Shown here piece by piece: positions 39,609 to 48,108 of a DNA stretch of 64,000 nt. Source of the DNA: an uncultured Sphingomonas sp. (GTDB lineage Bacteria; Pseudomonadota; Alphaproteobacteria; Sphingomonadales; Sphingomonadaceae); contig NZ_CAMLDL010000010.1 of NCBI RefSeq assembly GCF_946478955.1, forward strand, positions 1 through 64,000, written 5' to 3'. Position 1 is the stretch's first letter. Each line of letters opens with the position of its first letter. The notes under the pieces were generated by a model, which searched no databases, was not told the origin of the DNA, and worked only from the letters and a program-made list of their open reading frames with translations. Both the position numbers and the translations under genes were made by a program.

Positions 39609-39916
39609 CGCATCACCAGTTCGGTCAACCGCAACTTCACCGCGATCCCGATCAGCAACGCCGCCAGGCACAAACGCACCGCCCACGCCACCACCGCCTG
39701 CCGCGCACTCCGCTTGGCATCGCGCCACGCCGACAGAAGTTCGCGCAGTTCATCCATGTCGCGCCGCGCCCGCGCATCGTCGAGGCCGAGCGCGCCCAGC
39801 GCCCGCGTCGCCCCGCTCTCGCTCGCCTCCTCGACCAGCGCACGCATCGTCACCAAATCCGCGCCCTTCAATTCCGCCTGCGCCATCAACCGCGCCAGCA
39901 ATTGCTCGCCCGTCAT
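39605..39916 (-). CDS. GTA gp3.5-like small membrane protein
   Basis: 103 aa, DUF6127-like. MTGEQLLARLMAQAELKGAD, TMRALVEEASESGATRALG and a C-terminal hydrophobic helix AVVAWAVRLCLAALLIGIAVKL. Its ATG (39916) overlaps the portal gene stop. Located between portal and prohead protease, as gp3.5 is. Function unknown. Confidence 0.72.
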   Translation of the reverse strand: MTGEQLLARLMAQAELKGADLVTMRALVEEASESGATRALGALGLDDARARRDMDELRELLSAWRDAKRSARQAVVAWAVRLCLAALLIGIAVKLRLTELVMR

Positions 39917-41031
39917 TGCCCCTCCGTTGCATTGAATCCCAACTGCGCCCGCTTCTCGTCGCGGCTCAGGAAATCGGCCTTGCTGACCACCTCCCACATC
40001 CGCGCCCGGTCCTCGGCCAGCTCGCTGATCCGATCCTCATCAATCCGAAGCGCGACCGGCCCCAGCCAGTCGGACAGCATCGCGCTCAGCCTCTCGAGAA
40101 CGTGCCCCGCCATGGGCAACACCGTCTGCCGGTACAGCGCCCGCCCCGCTTCCCGCGCATTGGCATAAGTCGCATCGCCGGGAAGCCCGACCAGCACCGG
40201 CGGCACCCCAAACGCCAGCGCAATATCCCGCGCCGCCCCCTCTTTCAGCGCGACAAAATCCATGTCGGCGGGCGACAGCGCCAGCGCCTGCCACTTCAAT
40301 CCGCCATCCAGCAGCAAGGGCCGCCCGGCATTCGCTGCCCCTGCAAACTGCTCCGACAATTCATCCTTCAATCGCTCAAATTGCTTGGGCGACAATTCCG
40401 CCCCGTCCGCCGGTTCATAGGTCAGCGCCCCGCTCGGCCGTGCCGCATTGTCGAGCAGGCCCTTGTTCCACTGGCTCGCCTGGTTGTGGATGCTCGCCGC
40501 CGCAATCGCCGCGTCCATACACCCCGCGCCGTATAGGTCATCGACCGGGTTCAACGCCTTGAGATGCACCACCTGCATCCGTCCGCGCCCATCCAATCGT
40601 GCATGCCGCTGTACCTGCCCACCGGCACGCAGCAGATAAGCCGACGCAACGCCCGACGCATCGCACGCCACTCGCACCCGCTCCGGCCGCATCGCGTACA
40701 GCTCGGCGGGCACATCATCCCCGCCCGCCAGCAATTTCACATAAGCATTGCCTTCGAGCAGCAACCCCGCCGTGACGGCTTCCAAGAGCCCTGGCGCCTT
40801 GACCAGGCGCGCCGCCGCGTCGACGCCGCCCGCGTCATATATCGGCAGCCCCGCAAGCGCGGTCGACAACAGGCGAACCACCCGCTGCCCCACCGGGTTG
40901 CGGCGAAACACCTGCTCAAACTGAGCTTCAAACCCGCGAGGAAAACCCGCTTGCGCCTCGCCAAGCAAAAAGCCCGGCACATGCGGCCGCACCTCTGCCA
41001 CCGCGGACTTGCGGCCAAAGAAATTAAACAT
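39913..41031 (-). CDS. HK97-type phage portal protein, GTA gp3
   Basis: 372 aa. FFGRKSAVAEVRP, VFRRNPVGQRVVRLLSTAL, LLLEGNAYVKLL, MRPERVRVACDASG, VVHLKALNPVDDLYGAGCMD and DNAARPSGALTYEPAD are typical; the C-terminal part has FVALKEGAARDIALAFGVPP followed by VLVGLPGDATYANAREAGRA. Forms the DNA channel at one capsid vertex and docks the terminase. ATG 41031 has Shine-Dalgarno GGGAGAC. Confidence 0.94.
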   Translation of the reverse strand: MFNFFGRKSAVAEVRPHVPGFLLGEAQAGFPRGFEAQFEQVFRRNPVGQRVVRLLSTALAGLPIYDAGGVDAAARLVKAPGLLEAVTAGLLLEGNAYVKLLAGGDDVPAELYAMRPERVRVACDASGVASAYLLRAGGQVQRHARLDGRGRMQVVHLKALNPVDDLYGAGCMDAAIAAASIHNQASQWNKGLLDNAARPSGALTYEPADGAELSPKQFERLKDELSEQFAGAANAGRPLLLDGGLKWQALALSPADMDFVALKEGAARDIALAFGVPPVLVGLPGDATYANAREAGRALYRQTVLPMAGHVLERLSAMLSDWLGPVALRIDEDRISELAEDRARMWEVVSKADFLSRDEKRAQLGFNATEGQ

Positions 41032-41049
41032 CCGTGTCTCCCGAATAGC

Positions 41050-41116
41050 CGTCATCGCAAGCCGCGCAGCGGCGTGGCGATCCAGACTGGACCGCGTCGT
41101 TTCACTCGCAATGACG
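41050..41116. repeat. Long imperfect palindrome between terminase and portal genes
   Basis: 67-bp element beginning CGTCATCGCAAG and ending TCGCAATGACG, with a central ATCCAGACTGGA. It reads nearly the same on both strands. Sequences of this form (CGTCAT-GCGAG...CAATGACG) are common dispersed repeats in sphingomonads. It fills the gap between the gp2 stop and the gp3 start. Confidence 0.7.
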
Positions 41117-41125
41117 CAAAGGTCG

Positions 41126-42445
41126 CTAAAGCATCCGCACCCGCGGCACGCCGCTCCGCGTTTCGCTCAATTCCGTCACCGCCCACACCATTGCATCGGC
41201 CCGGTCGGGCGAGCGCCCTGGCCCTTCGTAGCCAGTTGCCGTCAGCCCGTTCATCTCCGCCTCCAGCGCCGGGAACCGTCCACCCAGCATTGCCCGCCCG
41301 CGTTCAAACCGCACCGCGACCGGCTCGGCGCGCGCCATCTTGCCTCTGCTGGCGTGGACCAGCTTGACCTTCAGGCCAGCATCCGCCGCCGTCAGCACGC
41401 TAGTTACCATCGCCCCGCCCTGGTTTGCTTCCGCCACCACATGGCTTGCGCCCCATGCGTCTGCCGCCGCCGCTACTTTGCGCGCCCATCCGTTAGGCGA
41501 CATGCCGCTGACGCTGCGGTCGTCCAGCACCCAGATTACGTCGTCGCGCCGGCCGACCACGACAATCCCGCATGCATCGCCGCTGCCATCGGCAGAGGTC
41601 GATGGGTCAACCCCAACCACGACCCGGTCAAAACCGACCGGCGGCGACGCCCGCGCCCCGTCGATCATCGCCAGCGGAAACAATGACCCTTCGGTATCGG
41701 CCAGCAATTCGCCGTCCAACTCCTGCCGTCCCAATCTCGTCCCTCCAAAATGGTCGATCATTGCGTCCACAAACGCTGGTGGCAGGTTGATATTGTCCGC
41801 CGTCCGCCCAGACGTCGTCACCGTCAGTTTTTGCGCCTGAAGCCGGTTCAATAACGTCCCGCCCTTTGGCGTCGTCGTCACCAGCGCGCGCGGGTTCGCC
41901 CCGCGACGAAGGCCCATCTCCAAATTGATCCACGCCGCCTCGGCCTGCCGCCACTTGGCCAGCTCGTCGCACCAGGCATAATCATGATCGGGTCCGCGCA
42001 GCCCGTCCGGGCTCTCCCCGGAATATAACTGCGCCACGCTCCCGCTCGGTACATAGGTCAACCGGCCTTTGCTCGGTTCCCATTTGACCCGCGCCCGCCG
42101 CCGCCGCGCAATCGCCAACAATCCGCTCGACCCCTCGACCATGATGCTGCGCGCCTCGTCGATTGTCGCCCCGACCAGCGCAATCCGCTTGTGCCGCTGT
42201 TGCGCCAGCGTATGGATCCATTCCGCCCCGGCGCGGGTTTTGCCAAAGCCGCGTCCTGCCATCATCAGCCACACGCGCCAGCCCGCACCGCCCGGCTGCA
42301 GCTGCCCCGGCTGCGCCCACGCCTCAAACGCCGCATCAATCAACAACAGGTCGGCGGCTGAGCAACGTTTGAGCCACGTCAGCTTCTCTTCGAGGCTCAG
42401 GTTGGCCAGCCGCTCCATCGCCGACCGCCTGATGTCGATCCTCAT
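41126..42445 (-). CDS. Large terminase subunit, GTA gp2
   Basis: 439 aa DNA-packaging motor. Walker A MAGRGFGKT at residues 62-70, AGAEWIHTLAQ after it, Walker B YAWCDELAKW, and the coupling motif LVTTTPKGGTLL. The nuclease domain shows VVVGVDPSTSADGSGDACGI with catalytic Asp and the distal DRADAMVWAVTEL. ATG 42445 overlaps the gp1 stop (ATGA). In GTAs this enzyme packages host DNA headfully, which is why the particle carries any chromosomal segment. Confidence 0.95.
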   Translation of the reverse strand: MRIDIRRSAMERLANLSLEEKLTWLKRCSAADLLLIDAAFEAWAQPGQLQPGGAGWRVWLMMAGRGFGKTRAGAEWIHTLAQQRHKRIALVGATIDEARSIMVEGSSGLLAIARRRRARVKWEPSKGRLTYVPSGSVAQLYSGESPDGLRGPDHDYAWCDELAKWRQAEAAWINLEMGLRRGANPRALVTTTPKGGTLLNRLQAQKLTVTTSGRTADNINLPPAFVDAMIDHFGGTRLGRQELDGELLADTEGSLFPLAMIDGARASPPVGFDRVVVGVDPSTSADGSGDACGIVVVGRRDDVIWVLDDRSVSGMSPNGWARKVAAAADAWGASHVVAEANQGGAMVTSVLTAADAGLKVKLVHASRGKMARAEPVAVRFERGRAMLGGRFPALEAEMNGLTATGYEGPGRSPDRADAMVWAVTELSETRSGVPRVRML

Positions 42446-42999
42446 TGCCGGTGCCGCCAGATTGCGAGCACCAGATCGGCGCCGCGCATCATCGACTTGG
42501 TTTCTGGCATCGCCGGCTCGCTCGCCGCGCCCTCGTCCCCCGGCTTGATCCGCTCCAAACGCGCCATGATCCGCTCGCACGCTTCGTTATAATCCTCATG
42601 GTCAATCGGTGTGTCCGCTTCCCGCGCCGTGTCGCGGTGCATCCGCAACAGCGCCAGCGCGACCCGGTCATTATATTCGCGCATGATGGTGCTGGTGCCA
42701 TCACGCGCCACGACCAGCTTCTCGCTACCGTGGAGCGCCCGCTCCAGCATCATCATCTCCAGCTTGCCGAACGCGACCACGATCGCCTGATCCCACGCCG
42801 CACGGAACGCCGCATCCTTGGTGCGCTGCTTATAGACATTGCTAATCGACCGTCCGATCGCCCTGGCCGCAATCCCGACATTGCAAGTTTCCGACAACAC
42901 TTCGATAAATTGCTGCGCCATCGCCTTGGTCCAGGTCGACGGCCGCCCCGTCACCAGCTTCGGCCGCTTCCCACCCCGCAACACCAGCTTCCCCGTCAC
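42442..42999 (-). CDS. Small terminase subunit-like protein, GTA gp1
   Basis: 185 aa. RPSTWTKAMAQQFIEVLSET, then a helix-turn-helix-like NVGIAARAIGRSISNVYKQR and DAAFRAAWDQAIVVAFGKLE. It precedes the large terminase with a 4-bp overlap. Start GTG at 42999 is favoured because GGAGG lies 5 nt upstream; an earlier TTG (43020) has no ribosome-binding site. Helix-turn-helix DNA recognition would fit a small terminase. Confidence 0.8.
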   Translation of the reverse strand: MTGKLVLRGGKRPKLVTGRPSTWTKAMAQQFIEVLSETCNVGIAARAIGRSISNVYKQRTKDAAFRAAWDQAIVVAFGKLEMMMLERALHGSEKLVVARDGTSTIMREYNDRVALALLRMHRDTAREADTPIDHEDYNEACERIMARLERIKPGDEGAASEPAMPETKSMMRGADLVLAIWRHRQ

Positions 43000-43059
43000 C
43001 AGCACCTCCAACCCAAACAAAAAGGCCGGCGACGCACATGCGCCACCAGCCTATAATCT

Positions 43060-43107
43060 CCTCCCCCGGATTTCCGGGGGAGGTGCCCCAAAGGGGCGGA
43101 GGGGGCA
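43060..43107. repeat. Double hairpin repeat in the gp1 leader
   Basis: Perfect stem CCTCCCCCGG-ATTT-CCGGGGGAGG (43060-43083) followed by a second small stem GCCCC-AAA-GGGGC and GGAGGGGGC. It lies in the presumed untranslated leader of the GTA operon between the putative promoter and gp1. Confidence 0.7.
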
Positions 43108-43154
43108 CTTCAACCGCCCCTCACCGCCGAATCACAATTTCTCACCGTTCACTT

Positions 43155-43183
43155 CATGTGCCAAATGACCGTGACGATGTCAA
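43155..43183 (-). promoter_or_regulatory. Candidate promoter of the GTA cluster
   Basis: On the minus strand a consensus -35 TTGACA (43183-43178) is followed, after 17 bp, by CACATG (43160-43155). The region upstream (43184-43215) is A/T-rich in an otherwise GC-rich neighbourhood. It would give a leader of about 150 nt containing the double hairpin. The -10 match is poor, so this is tentative. Confidence 0.4.
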
Positions 43184-43251
43184 GTATTTTTTACCTATTT
43201 GGTTATTAGTCGATCATGATCACGCGCGCCGGATCATAGGGAGCGTTACAC

Positions 43252-44610
43252 CTACTGCACTGCCCGCTGGCAGAAAATCGTATCGGCGCCCGCAATATCT
43301 TCCGCAATTCGCTCTGCCTGAACGCGGATGTCCGGCGCCGCCGTAATTTCCCAATACCGCCCCTTGGTCATCGGCCCGATAGCCCATGCGTGGGTGCTTC
43401 CGTTGATGCGATCATGCTCGTCGACCGCAAGGCCGAGCGCCAATTCATCGGCCCGCGCCAGGCCATCCGTCAGCATCTGGCGGATCAATGGATCGCCTGT
43501 CTGATCAATGGCGCTCAATGGCCCGGTGCAATTAATGACCTTGGCGGCCTCCACAACGGTTTCGCCGCCGCCGCGCTTTGCAATGCGCAGGCCCGTCAGC
43601 ACACCTGCGTCCTGCGCGTCCAATATTCTGCCCGCCGTGATGCGCAGCTGCCCGCGCGCCATCATCGCCGCAATCCGTTGCGCTGCGCTTGGCGCGATGC
43701 GGTGGCGATGCACGTCCCACCACGGCCGCGCATGGCGCAGGAACCGTGCCCGCTCCGCTTCGCCCATCCGCTGCCACAGGGCCTGTGTCACCGGGCGCAG
43801 GCTATCGACTGCGCTCCGCCATTCACCGCCTGCCGCCGATTGCGCGCGCAGCCACCGCGTAACGCGCGACAGGTCCAGCGGCAGATCCGCAAGGTCCGGC
43901 GTCGCGGCAGGCGGGGGCAGCGACGCCAAATGCGCCTGCGGGATTTGGCCGCGCCGCGACACGGCGACAATCGGCCCCTTATAACCGTCGGCATCCAGGG
44001 TCAGCGCCACGTCGACCATCGTTAGGCCGGTACCTATCAGCACTACCGGCGCGTCGCTCCGCACGATGTCGGCTACCGCCCTACGGCCATCCTCGCTCCA
44101 CGGATCGTCGATCCGCCGTGCGTCAGGCAATCCGGGGACCGGCACCGGTGCGGGCGGCTGGTTGCCATTGGCCAGCACCAATGCGGACGCCGCGATCTGC
44201 CGCCCGTCGTCCAATGTTATCACCCATTGGACGCCATCGGGCTTCGCCGCCACCGCCCGACCGCTGATCTTTTCAATCGCGCCGTCCAGCGACGCCAGCT
44301 GCAACTGCTCTTCCAGATAGTCGCCATATTCGCGGCGGCTGACGAAATCGGTTGGTCGCCCTCCCTTGGCCGCCATCCGCTCTGCGAAATGGGAAGGCGC
44401 GTCCGGCCATGGACTCATTTTACCCGCCGGAACATTCAGCAAATGCTCCTCTTCGCGCGTGGAATAGGCCGCGCCGCGTGCAAATTGCGGGCGCGATTCC
44501 ACGATGGTCGACGCGATGCCGCGCCGCGCCAGCTGGATCGCTAGCACCGTGCCGGAAAAGCCGCCGCCAATAATGGCGATGCGCTGTGTCGATGTACCCC
44601 TGATCATCAC
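43252..44610 (-). CDS. FAD/NAD(P)-binding oxidoreductase (FAD_NAD_binding_9 type)
   Basis: 452 aa. FAD-binding GxGxxG motif is RIAIIGGGFSGTVLAIQLARRG at the N-terminus (motif IGGGFSG); NVPAGKMSPWPDAPSHFAER and a second nucleotide motif VVLIGTGLTMVDVALTL (about residue 190) follow. VINCTGPLSAI resembles the C-terminal FAD contacts of this family. Probably a cytosolic flavoprotein oxidoreductase/hydroxylase of unknown substrate. The reading continues without a gap from MIRG at 44610-44607; a second Met follows the first. It is separated from the GTA gp1 start by about 250 bp of promoter-like sequence and repeat. Confidence 0.85.
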   Translation of the reverse strand: MMIRGTSTQRIAIIGGGFSGTVLAIQLARRGIASTIVESRPQFARGAAYSTREEEHLLNVPAGKMSPWPDAPSHFAERMAAKGGRPTDFVSRREYGDYLEEQLQLASLDGAIEKISGRAVAAKPDGVQWVITLDDGRQIAASALVLANGNQPPAPVPVPGLPDARRIDDPWSEDGRRAVADIVRSDAPVVLIGTGLTMVDVALTLDADGYKGPIVAVSRRGQIPQAHLASLPPPAATPDLADLPLDLSRVTRWLRAQSAAGGEWRSAVDSLRPVTQALWQRMGEAERARFLRHARPWWDVHRHRIAPSAAQRIAAMMARGQLRITAGRILDAQDAGVLTGLRIAKRGGGETVVEAAKVINCTGPLSAIDQTGDPLIRQMLTDGLARADELALGLAVDEHDRINGSTHAWAIGPMTKGRYWEITAAPDIRVQAERIAEDIAGADTIFCQRAVQ

Positions 44611-44705
44611 TGCGGGGATTTCGCAGTTTTCCGGGATTTGCCAGCGCGTCCGCGACGAATCCTGTTCCGCCCGCGCCAGGCGGAAGCCGCCCGCCCACTT
44701 TCGGG

Positions 44706-46238
44706 TCAGATCAACGCCGCCACCGGTACCGTGATGGTCGCCTTCAATCCTTCGGGGGCCCAGATGACCTCATGGTTGCCGCCAAGCTGGCGCTTGACGC
44801 TCATATCGACCAGCTGCGATCCGAAACCGCTCAGGTCTCGCGGACCATCGACGCGCGGGCCGCCGGTTTCGGTCCAGTCAAAGCGAACGTCGTCGCCGTC
44901 ACGGCGGATGTTGAGCGTGACCTGCCCACCCTCTTTCGACAGCGCACCATATTTAGCCGCGTTGGTTGCCATTTCGTGGAACAGCAATGCGATCGGCGTC
45001 ACGGCGCGTTCGCCCAGTGATAAATCCGAACCCTCGACATTGACGCGGTGGCCCTTGCCATCACCATAAGGCTCGAACAATTCATCCAGCAGGCCGTGCA
45101 GGCTGGTTGGTTCTTCGTCGGCGCCGTGCGGCCGCACATAGTCATGCGCACGGCCCAAAGCGACGATGCGGTCGCGAAGATTCTCCGCGATAACCTCCAT
45201 CCCCGGATGGGCACGACTTTCCAAACCGATGAGGCCGCTGATCACCGAAAAGATGTTCTTGATGCGGTGACTTAGCTCGCGGCTCAATACATCGCGGGAT
45301 TCCGACAGTTCGCGCTGTTCGTGAACATCTGTGTTCGTTCCAAACCAGCGGATTACCTCACCGTCTGCGTCGCGCATCGGCAGGCCGCGTGCCAGAGTCC
45401 AACGGTATAGCCCGTCCTGACGGCGCATCCGATATTCGATCTCATATGGATCGCCGCTGCGTACTGCTGCCCGCCATGTCCGTACCGCCATGTCGCGGTC
45501 ATCTGGGTGCAGGACGTCGACCCAGTTGCTACCGTTGTGCTGCCCGTCGTCGGCGCCGGTGAAGCTGTACCAACGCGCGTTGAAATAATCGACCTCGCCA
45601 TCGGCGGTGGTCGACCATGCCAACTGCGGAATGGCATCGGACAGCGCCTCAAACCGGCGCTCGCTCGTTTCCAGTGCAAGTTGCGCACGTTTGTCTTTCA
45701 TGCGCCGCATCACGGCGCGGGCCAATACGGCCAGGCCATGACGCTGAAGATCGGTCAATCCGCTGGGTCGGGGGGTGGAGGAAATCACGCATAGCGCGCC
45801 CAATGTCGCGCCTTCTTCGGACAGCAGCGGCGCCCCGGCGTAAAAGCGCACAAACGGCGGCCCGGTCACCAGCACATTATCCGCAAATCGCGGATCGGTC
45901 GTGGCATCGGTCACTTCCATGATGCCGCCGTTGACCATGGTGAACTGGCAAAAGCTGACCGATCGGGGGGTCTCGGTCATGTCCAGCCCTTCGCGGGCCA
46001 GGAACCACTGTCGCTCCCGCTCGACCATTCCCACCAGCGCGATTTCGGTATCGCATAGCTGGGCGGCGAAATCGGTAATGGCCTTTAACTCGGGATCGTC
46101 GATCAGGCTGTCGGGTCCATGCGACGCCATGATGTTGAGCCGCACCCGCTCGGCATCGGTCAGGCCAGATGCGGCGGCCGGCTCGTGTTTCGGGAACGTT
46201 GTTTTACTGGGCCCCATGCCTTCTGGTATCGTTTGCAA
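44706..46238 (-). CDS. GAF-PAS HWE-type sensor histidine kinase
   Basis: 510 aa, soluble. Residues about 30-185 are a GAF domain (ALVGMVERERQWFLAREGLD, RFYAGAPLLSEEGATLGALC). Residues about 195-310 are a PAS domain with PAC (RFEALSDAIPQLAWSTTADG, VDYFNARWYSFTGADD, EYRMRRQDGLYRWTLARGLP). The kinase core has the phosphoacceptor box SRELSHRIKNIFSVISGLIG and N-box ALLFHEMATNAAKYGALS, which are HWE/HisKA_2 features; the G-box is DLSGFGSQLVDMSVKRQLGG. Such kinases in sphingomonads often feed the general stress response. No response regulator is adjacent. Confidence 0.92.
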   Translation of the reverse strand: MQTIPEGMGPSKTTFPKHEPAAASGLTDAERVRLNIMASHGPDSLIDDPELKAITDFAAQLCDTEIALVGMVERERQWFLAREGLDMTETPRSVSFCQFTMVNGGIMEVTDATTDPRFADNVLVTGPPFVRFYAGAPLLSEEGATLGALCVISSTPRPSGLTDLQRHGLAVLARAVMRRMKDKRAQLALETSERRFEALSDAIPQLAWSTTADGEVDYFNARWYSFTGADDGQHNGSNWVDVLHPDDRDMAVRTWRAAVRSGDPYEIEYRMRRQDGLYRWTLARGLPMRDADGEVIRWFGTNTDVHEQRELSESRDVLSRELSHRIKNIFSVISGLIGLESRAHPGMEVIAENLRDRIVALGRAHDYVRPHGADEEPTSLHGLLDELFEPYGDGKGHRVNVEGSDLSLGERAVTPIALLFHEMATNAAKYGALSKEGGQVTLNIRRDGDDVRFDWTETGGPRVDGPRDLSGFGSQLVDMSVKRQLGGNHEVIWAPEGLKATITVPVAALI

Positions 46239-46307
46239 GGTAATTTGGCAAAGTCTAACTTCATCGCGCCGACGTCAATAAAACGCCGATTTTCACCAGT
46301 TTCCGGC

Positions 46308-46892
46308 TTAGTAGCCCATCAGCGCGAGCACTTCCTTGCGACTGCGCTCATCTTCACGGAACACACCCATCATCCGGCTGGTCGTCATCATCACGCCCGG
46401 CGTGTTGACACCCCGCGCCGTCATGCAGGCGTGACTTGCCTCAATCACCACTGCAACGCCGCGCGGCTCCAGATTCTCCCATATGCAGTCGGCAACCTGG
46501 GCGGTCAGCCGCTCCTGCACCTGCAAGCGCCGCGCAAAACCGTGCAAGACACGTACTAACTTACTGATTCCAACCACTTTATCTTTCGGCAAATAGGCAA
46601 TCGCCGCCTTACCAATGATCGGCGCCATATGATGCTCGCAATGCGATTGGAACGGGATATCCTTCAACAATACTATCTCATCGTACCCCCCGACTTCTTC
46701 AAAAGTCCGCGACAAATGCACCGCCGGATCTTCATCGTAACCCCTCGCATATTCCTTCCACGCCCGCGCCACACGCGCCGGAGTGTCGAGCAGGCCTTCG
46801 CGATCGGGATCGTCGCCGGCCCATTTGATCAGGGTCTTCACCGCATCCGCGACATCGTCGGGCACCGGGATCTTGGCGTTGGGGCTCGTCAT
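46308..46892 (-). CDS. folE: GTP cyclohydrolase I
   Basis: 194 aa. First enzyme of tetrahydrofolate and queuosine precursor synthesis, converting GTP to 7,8-dihydroneopterin triphosphate. [56 protein letters not shown] with zinc Cys/His, [29 protein letters not shown] and [12 protein letters not shown] (second zinc Cys) are all present. ATG 46892 (MTSPNAKIP) is the canonical start; the extended upstream reading includes unrelated sequence. A DUF6356 gene lies directly upstream. Confidence 0.97.
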   Translation of the reverse strand: MTSPNAKIPVPDDVADAVKTLIKWAGDDPDREGLLDTPARVARAWKEYARGYDEDPAVHLSRTFEEVGGYDEIVLLKDIPFQSHCEHHMAPIIGKAAIAYLPKDKVVGISKLVRVLHGFARRLQVQERLTAQVADCIWENLEPRGVAVVIEASHACMTARGVNTPGVMMTTSRMMGVFREDERSRKEVLALMGY

Positions 46893-46900
46893 AACGTTAC

Positions 46901-47131
46901 TCAAATCTCGAAATCGGGATAATGAAGGGCACTTCGTCTTCGGGTCGTCGCATGGAGTTTTTCGAGCACCCTGCTTGCCGTATCCTTGAACAGACCGGGA
47001 ATGATAGCATGTACCAGGCAGGCGATGCCGCCAACGATCATCGTGGTGCCAATTTCCGCCGCGCCAGCGCCGTGCTCGCTCCAGCTCATGCCGAGCGATC
47101 GGGGATGGTCTTGAAACAGGCGGTCGAACAT
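46901..47131 (-). CDS. DUF6356-type small membrane protein
   Basis: 76 aa. [20 protein letters not shown] matches proteins annotated DUF6356 and is followed by a hydrophobic helix ([21 protein letters not shown]). The gene is 8 bp upstream of folE on the same strand, so the two are likely co-transcribed. Function unknown. Confidence 0.78.
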   Translation of the reverse strand: MFDRLFQDHPRSLGMSWSEHGAGAAEIGTTMIVGGIACLVHAIIPGLFKDTASRVLEKLHATTRRRSALHYPDFEI

Positions 47132-47159
47132 TCACCTTCTCCCTTCGCATCATCATCGC

Positions 47160-47236
47160 TGGTGACCCCGACTGGATTCGAACCAGTGGCCCTCAGATTA
47201 GGAATCTGATGCTCTATCCTGCTGAGCTACGGGGCC
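47160..47236 (-). tRNA. tRNA-Arg (anticodon CCT)
   Basis: Cloverleaf on the minus strand, 77 nt with an encoded CCA end. The acceptor stem GGCCCCG pairs with CGGGGTC (one G-T), the D arm GCTC-AGCAGGATA-GAGC, the anticodon arm TCAGA-TTCCTAA-TCTGA with anticodon CCT, the variable region GGGCC, and the T arm ACTGG-TTCGAAT-CCAGT. It lies between the DUF6356/folE pair and the nitrilase gene. No phage or island boundary duplicates its 3' end here. Confidence 0.95.
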
Positions 47237-47283
47237 GCGCCAGCGGCAGAACCGTTACGGTGCCCCCATGGCCCGGTCAATCG

Positions 47284-48108
47284 TTAGAGCGGCGCGATAG
47301 GTCGGCGGTGCTGGTGAACCGGAATGCGCGACCGTACATCGGCGATCCGACCGAGATTAAGCTCTGCGTATTCCAGACCGGGATCACTGGCCATGTCCAG
47401 GATAACATCTCCCCACGGATCTGCGACCAAAGAATGACCGTATGTATCACGCCCGTCTTCATGATGTCCCGCCTGGGCAGCCGCGATCACAAATACCTCA
47501 TCCTCGATTGCGCGCGCGCGCAACAGAACCTGCCAGTGCGCCCTTCCTGTTGGCACCGTAAAGGCGGCCGGAACCGCTATCGCGTCCGCCCCCGCGTCGC
47601 TCAACCGTTGAAACAGCTCTGGGAAGCGCAGATCATAGCAAATGGTCAGACCAAGAGTGCCTACGGGTGTCCCGGGAACCAATACGGCGTCGTCGCCGGA
47701 CCGATACATCGCCGACTCTCGCCAGCTCTCGCCGGTCGGAAGGTCGACATCGAAAAGATGGATTTTGTCGTATCGCGCACGAATCTCTCCTTTGTCATCG
47801 ATGACAAAGCCGCGGTTGGCCAACTTGTTGCTATCCGCTCGCACGGCGAGAGATCCCAAATGCACCCAAATACCGGCGACCCGAGCAGCATTACGGACTG
47901 CGGCCAACACTCCATCCTCCGCCTCTGAAGTCGCCTTGGCCCAAGCCCGCTCACGGTCGCGGTCGAGCATGCCCGACATTTCCGGTGTGAATAGCATTGA
48001 TGCGCCGCCGGCTGCTGCCTGCTCGATCGCCGTGACCAGCATTTCGGCATTGGCCGCCGGGTCAATACCGCTTTGGGCCTGATACAGCGCGATCCGAACG
48101 TTGCTCAT
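47284..48108 (-). CDS. Nitrilase-superfamily carbon-nitrogen hydrolase
   Basis: 274 aa. The Glu-Lys-Cys catalytic triad is visible: MLFTPEMSGML (Glu), RYDKIHLFDVDL (Lys), and LTICYDLRFPELFQRL (Cys). FTVPTGRAHWQVLLRARAIE with the family's HW and RAIE segments is characteristic. The group includes deaminated-glutathione amidase (NIT1) and omega-amidase; substrate not determined. Its ATG overlaps the glutaredoxin gene stop by 4 bp; together with grxC this hints at a thiol/glutathione repair function. Confidence 0.92.
   Translation of the reverse strand: MSNVRIALYQAQSGIDPAANAEMLVTAIEQAAAGGASMLFTPEMSGMLDRDRERAWAKATSEAEDGVLAAVRNAARVAGIWVHLGSLAVRADSNKLANRGFVIDDKGEIRARYDKIHLFDVDLPTGESWRESAMYRSGDDAVLVPGTPVGTLGLTICYDLRFPELFQRLSDAGADAIAVPAAFTVPTGRAHWQVLLRARAIEDEVFVIAAAQAGHHEDGRDTYGHSLVADPWGDVILDMASDPGLEYAELNLGRIADVRSRIPVHQHRRPIAPL

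Larger units (their letters stand above)
25987..42999 (-). mobile_element. RcGTA-like gene-transfer-agent cluster with a tailspike insertion
   Basis: About 17 kb of minus-strand structural genes in RcGTA order, most joined by 4-bp ATGA-type overlaps: gp1, gp2, gp3, gp3.5-like, gp4, gp5, then an inserted block (tailspike-like gene, opposite-strand methyltransferase, two small genes), then gp6, gp7, a small gene, gp8, gp9, gp10, tail chaperone, gp11, gp12, gp13, gp14 and gp15. There is no integrase, excisionase, repressor, replication, holin or endolysin gene and no attachment-site duplication at the edges. This favours a domesticated GTA over an intact prophage. Composition matches the chromosome, suggesting long residence. 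Particle production cannot be inferred from sequence alone. Confidence 0.82.

Noticed and set aside
25987..42999. Intact temperate prophage
   Set aside because: No integrase, excisionase, repressor, replication or lysis genes and no attachment-site repeats at the edges; gene order matches a GTA.
47160..47236. tRNA-Arg as an integration site for an element
   Set aside because: No integrase and no duplicated tRNA 3' end seen on either side; flanking genes are core functions.
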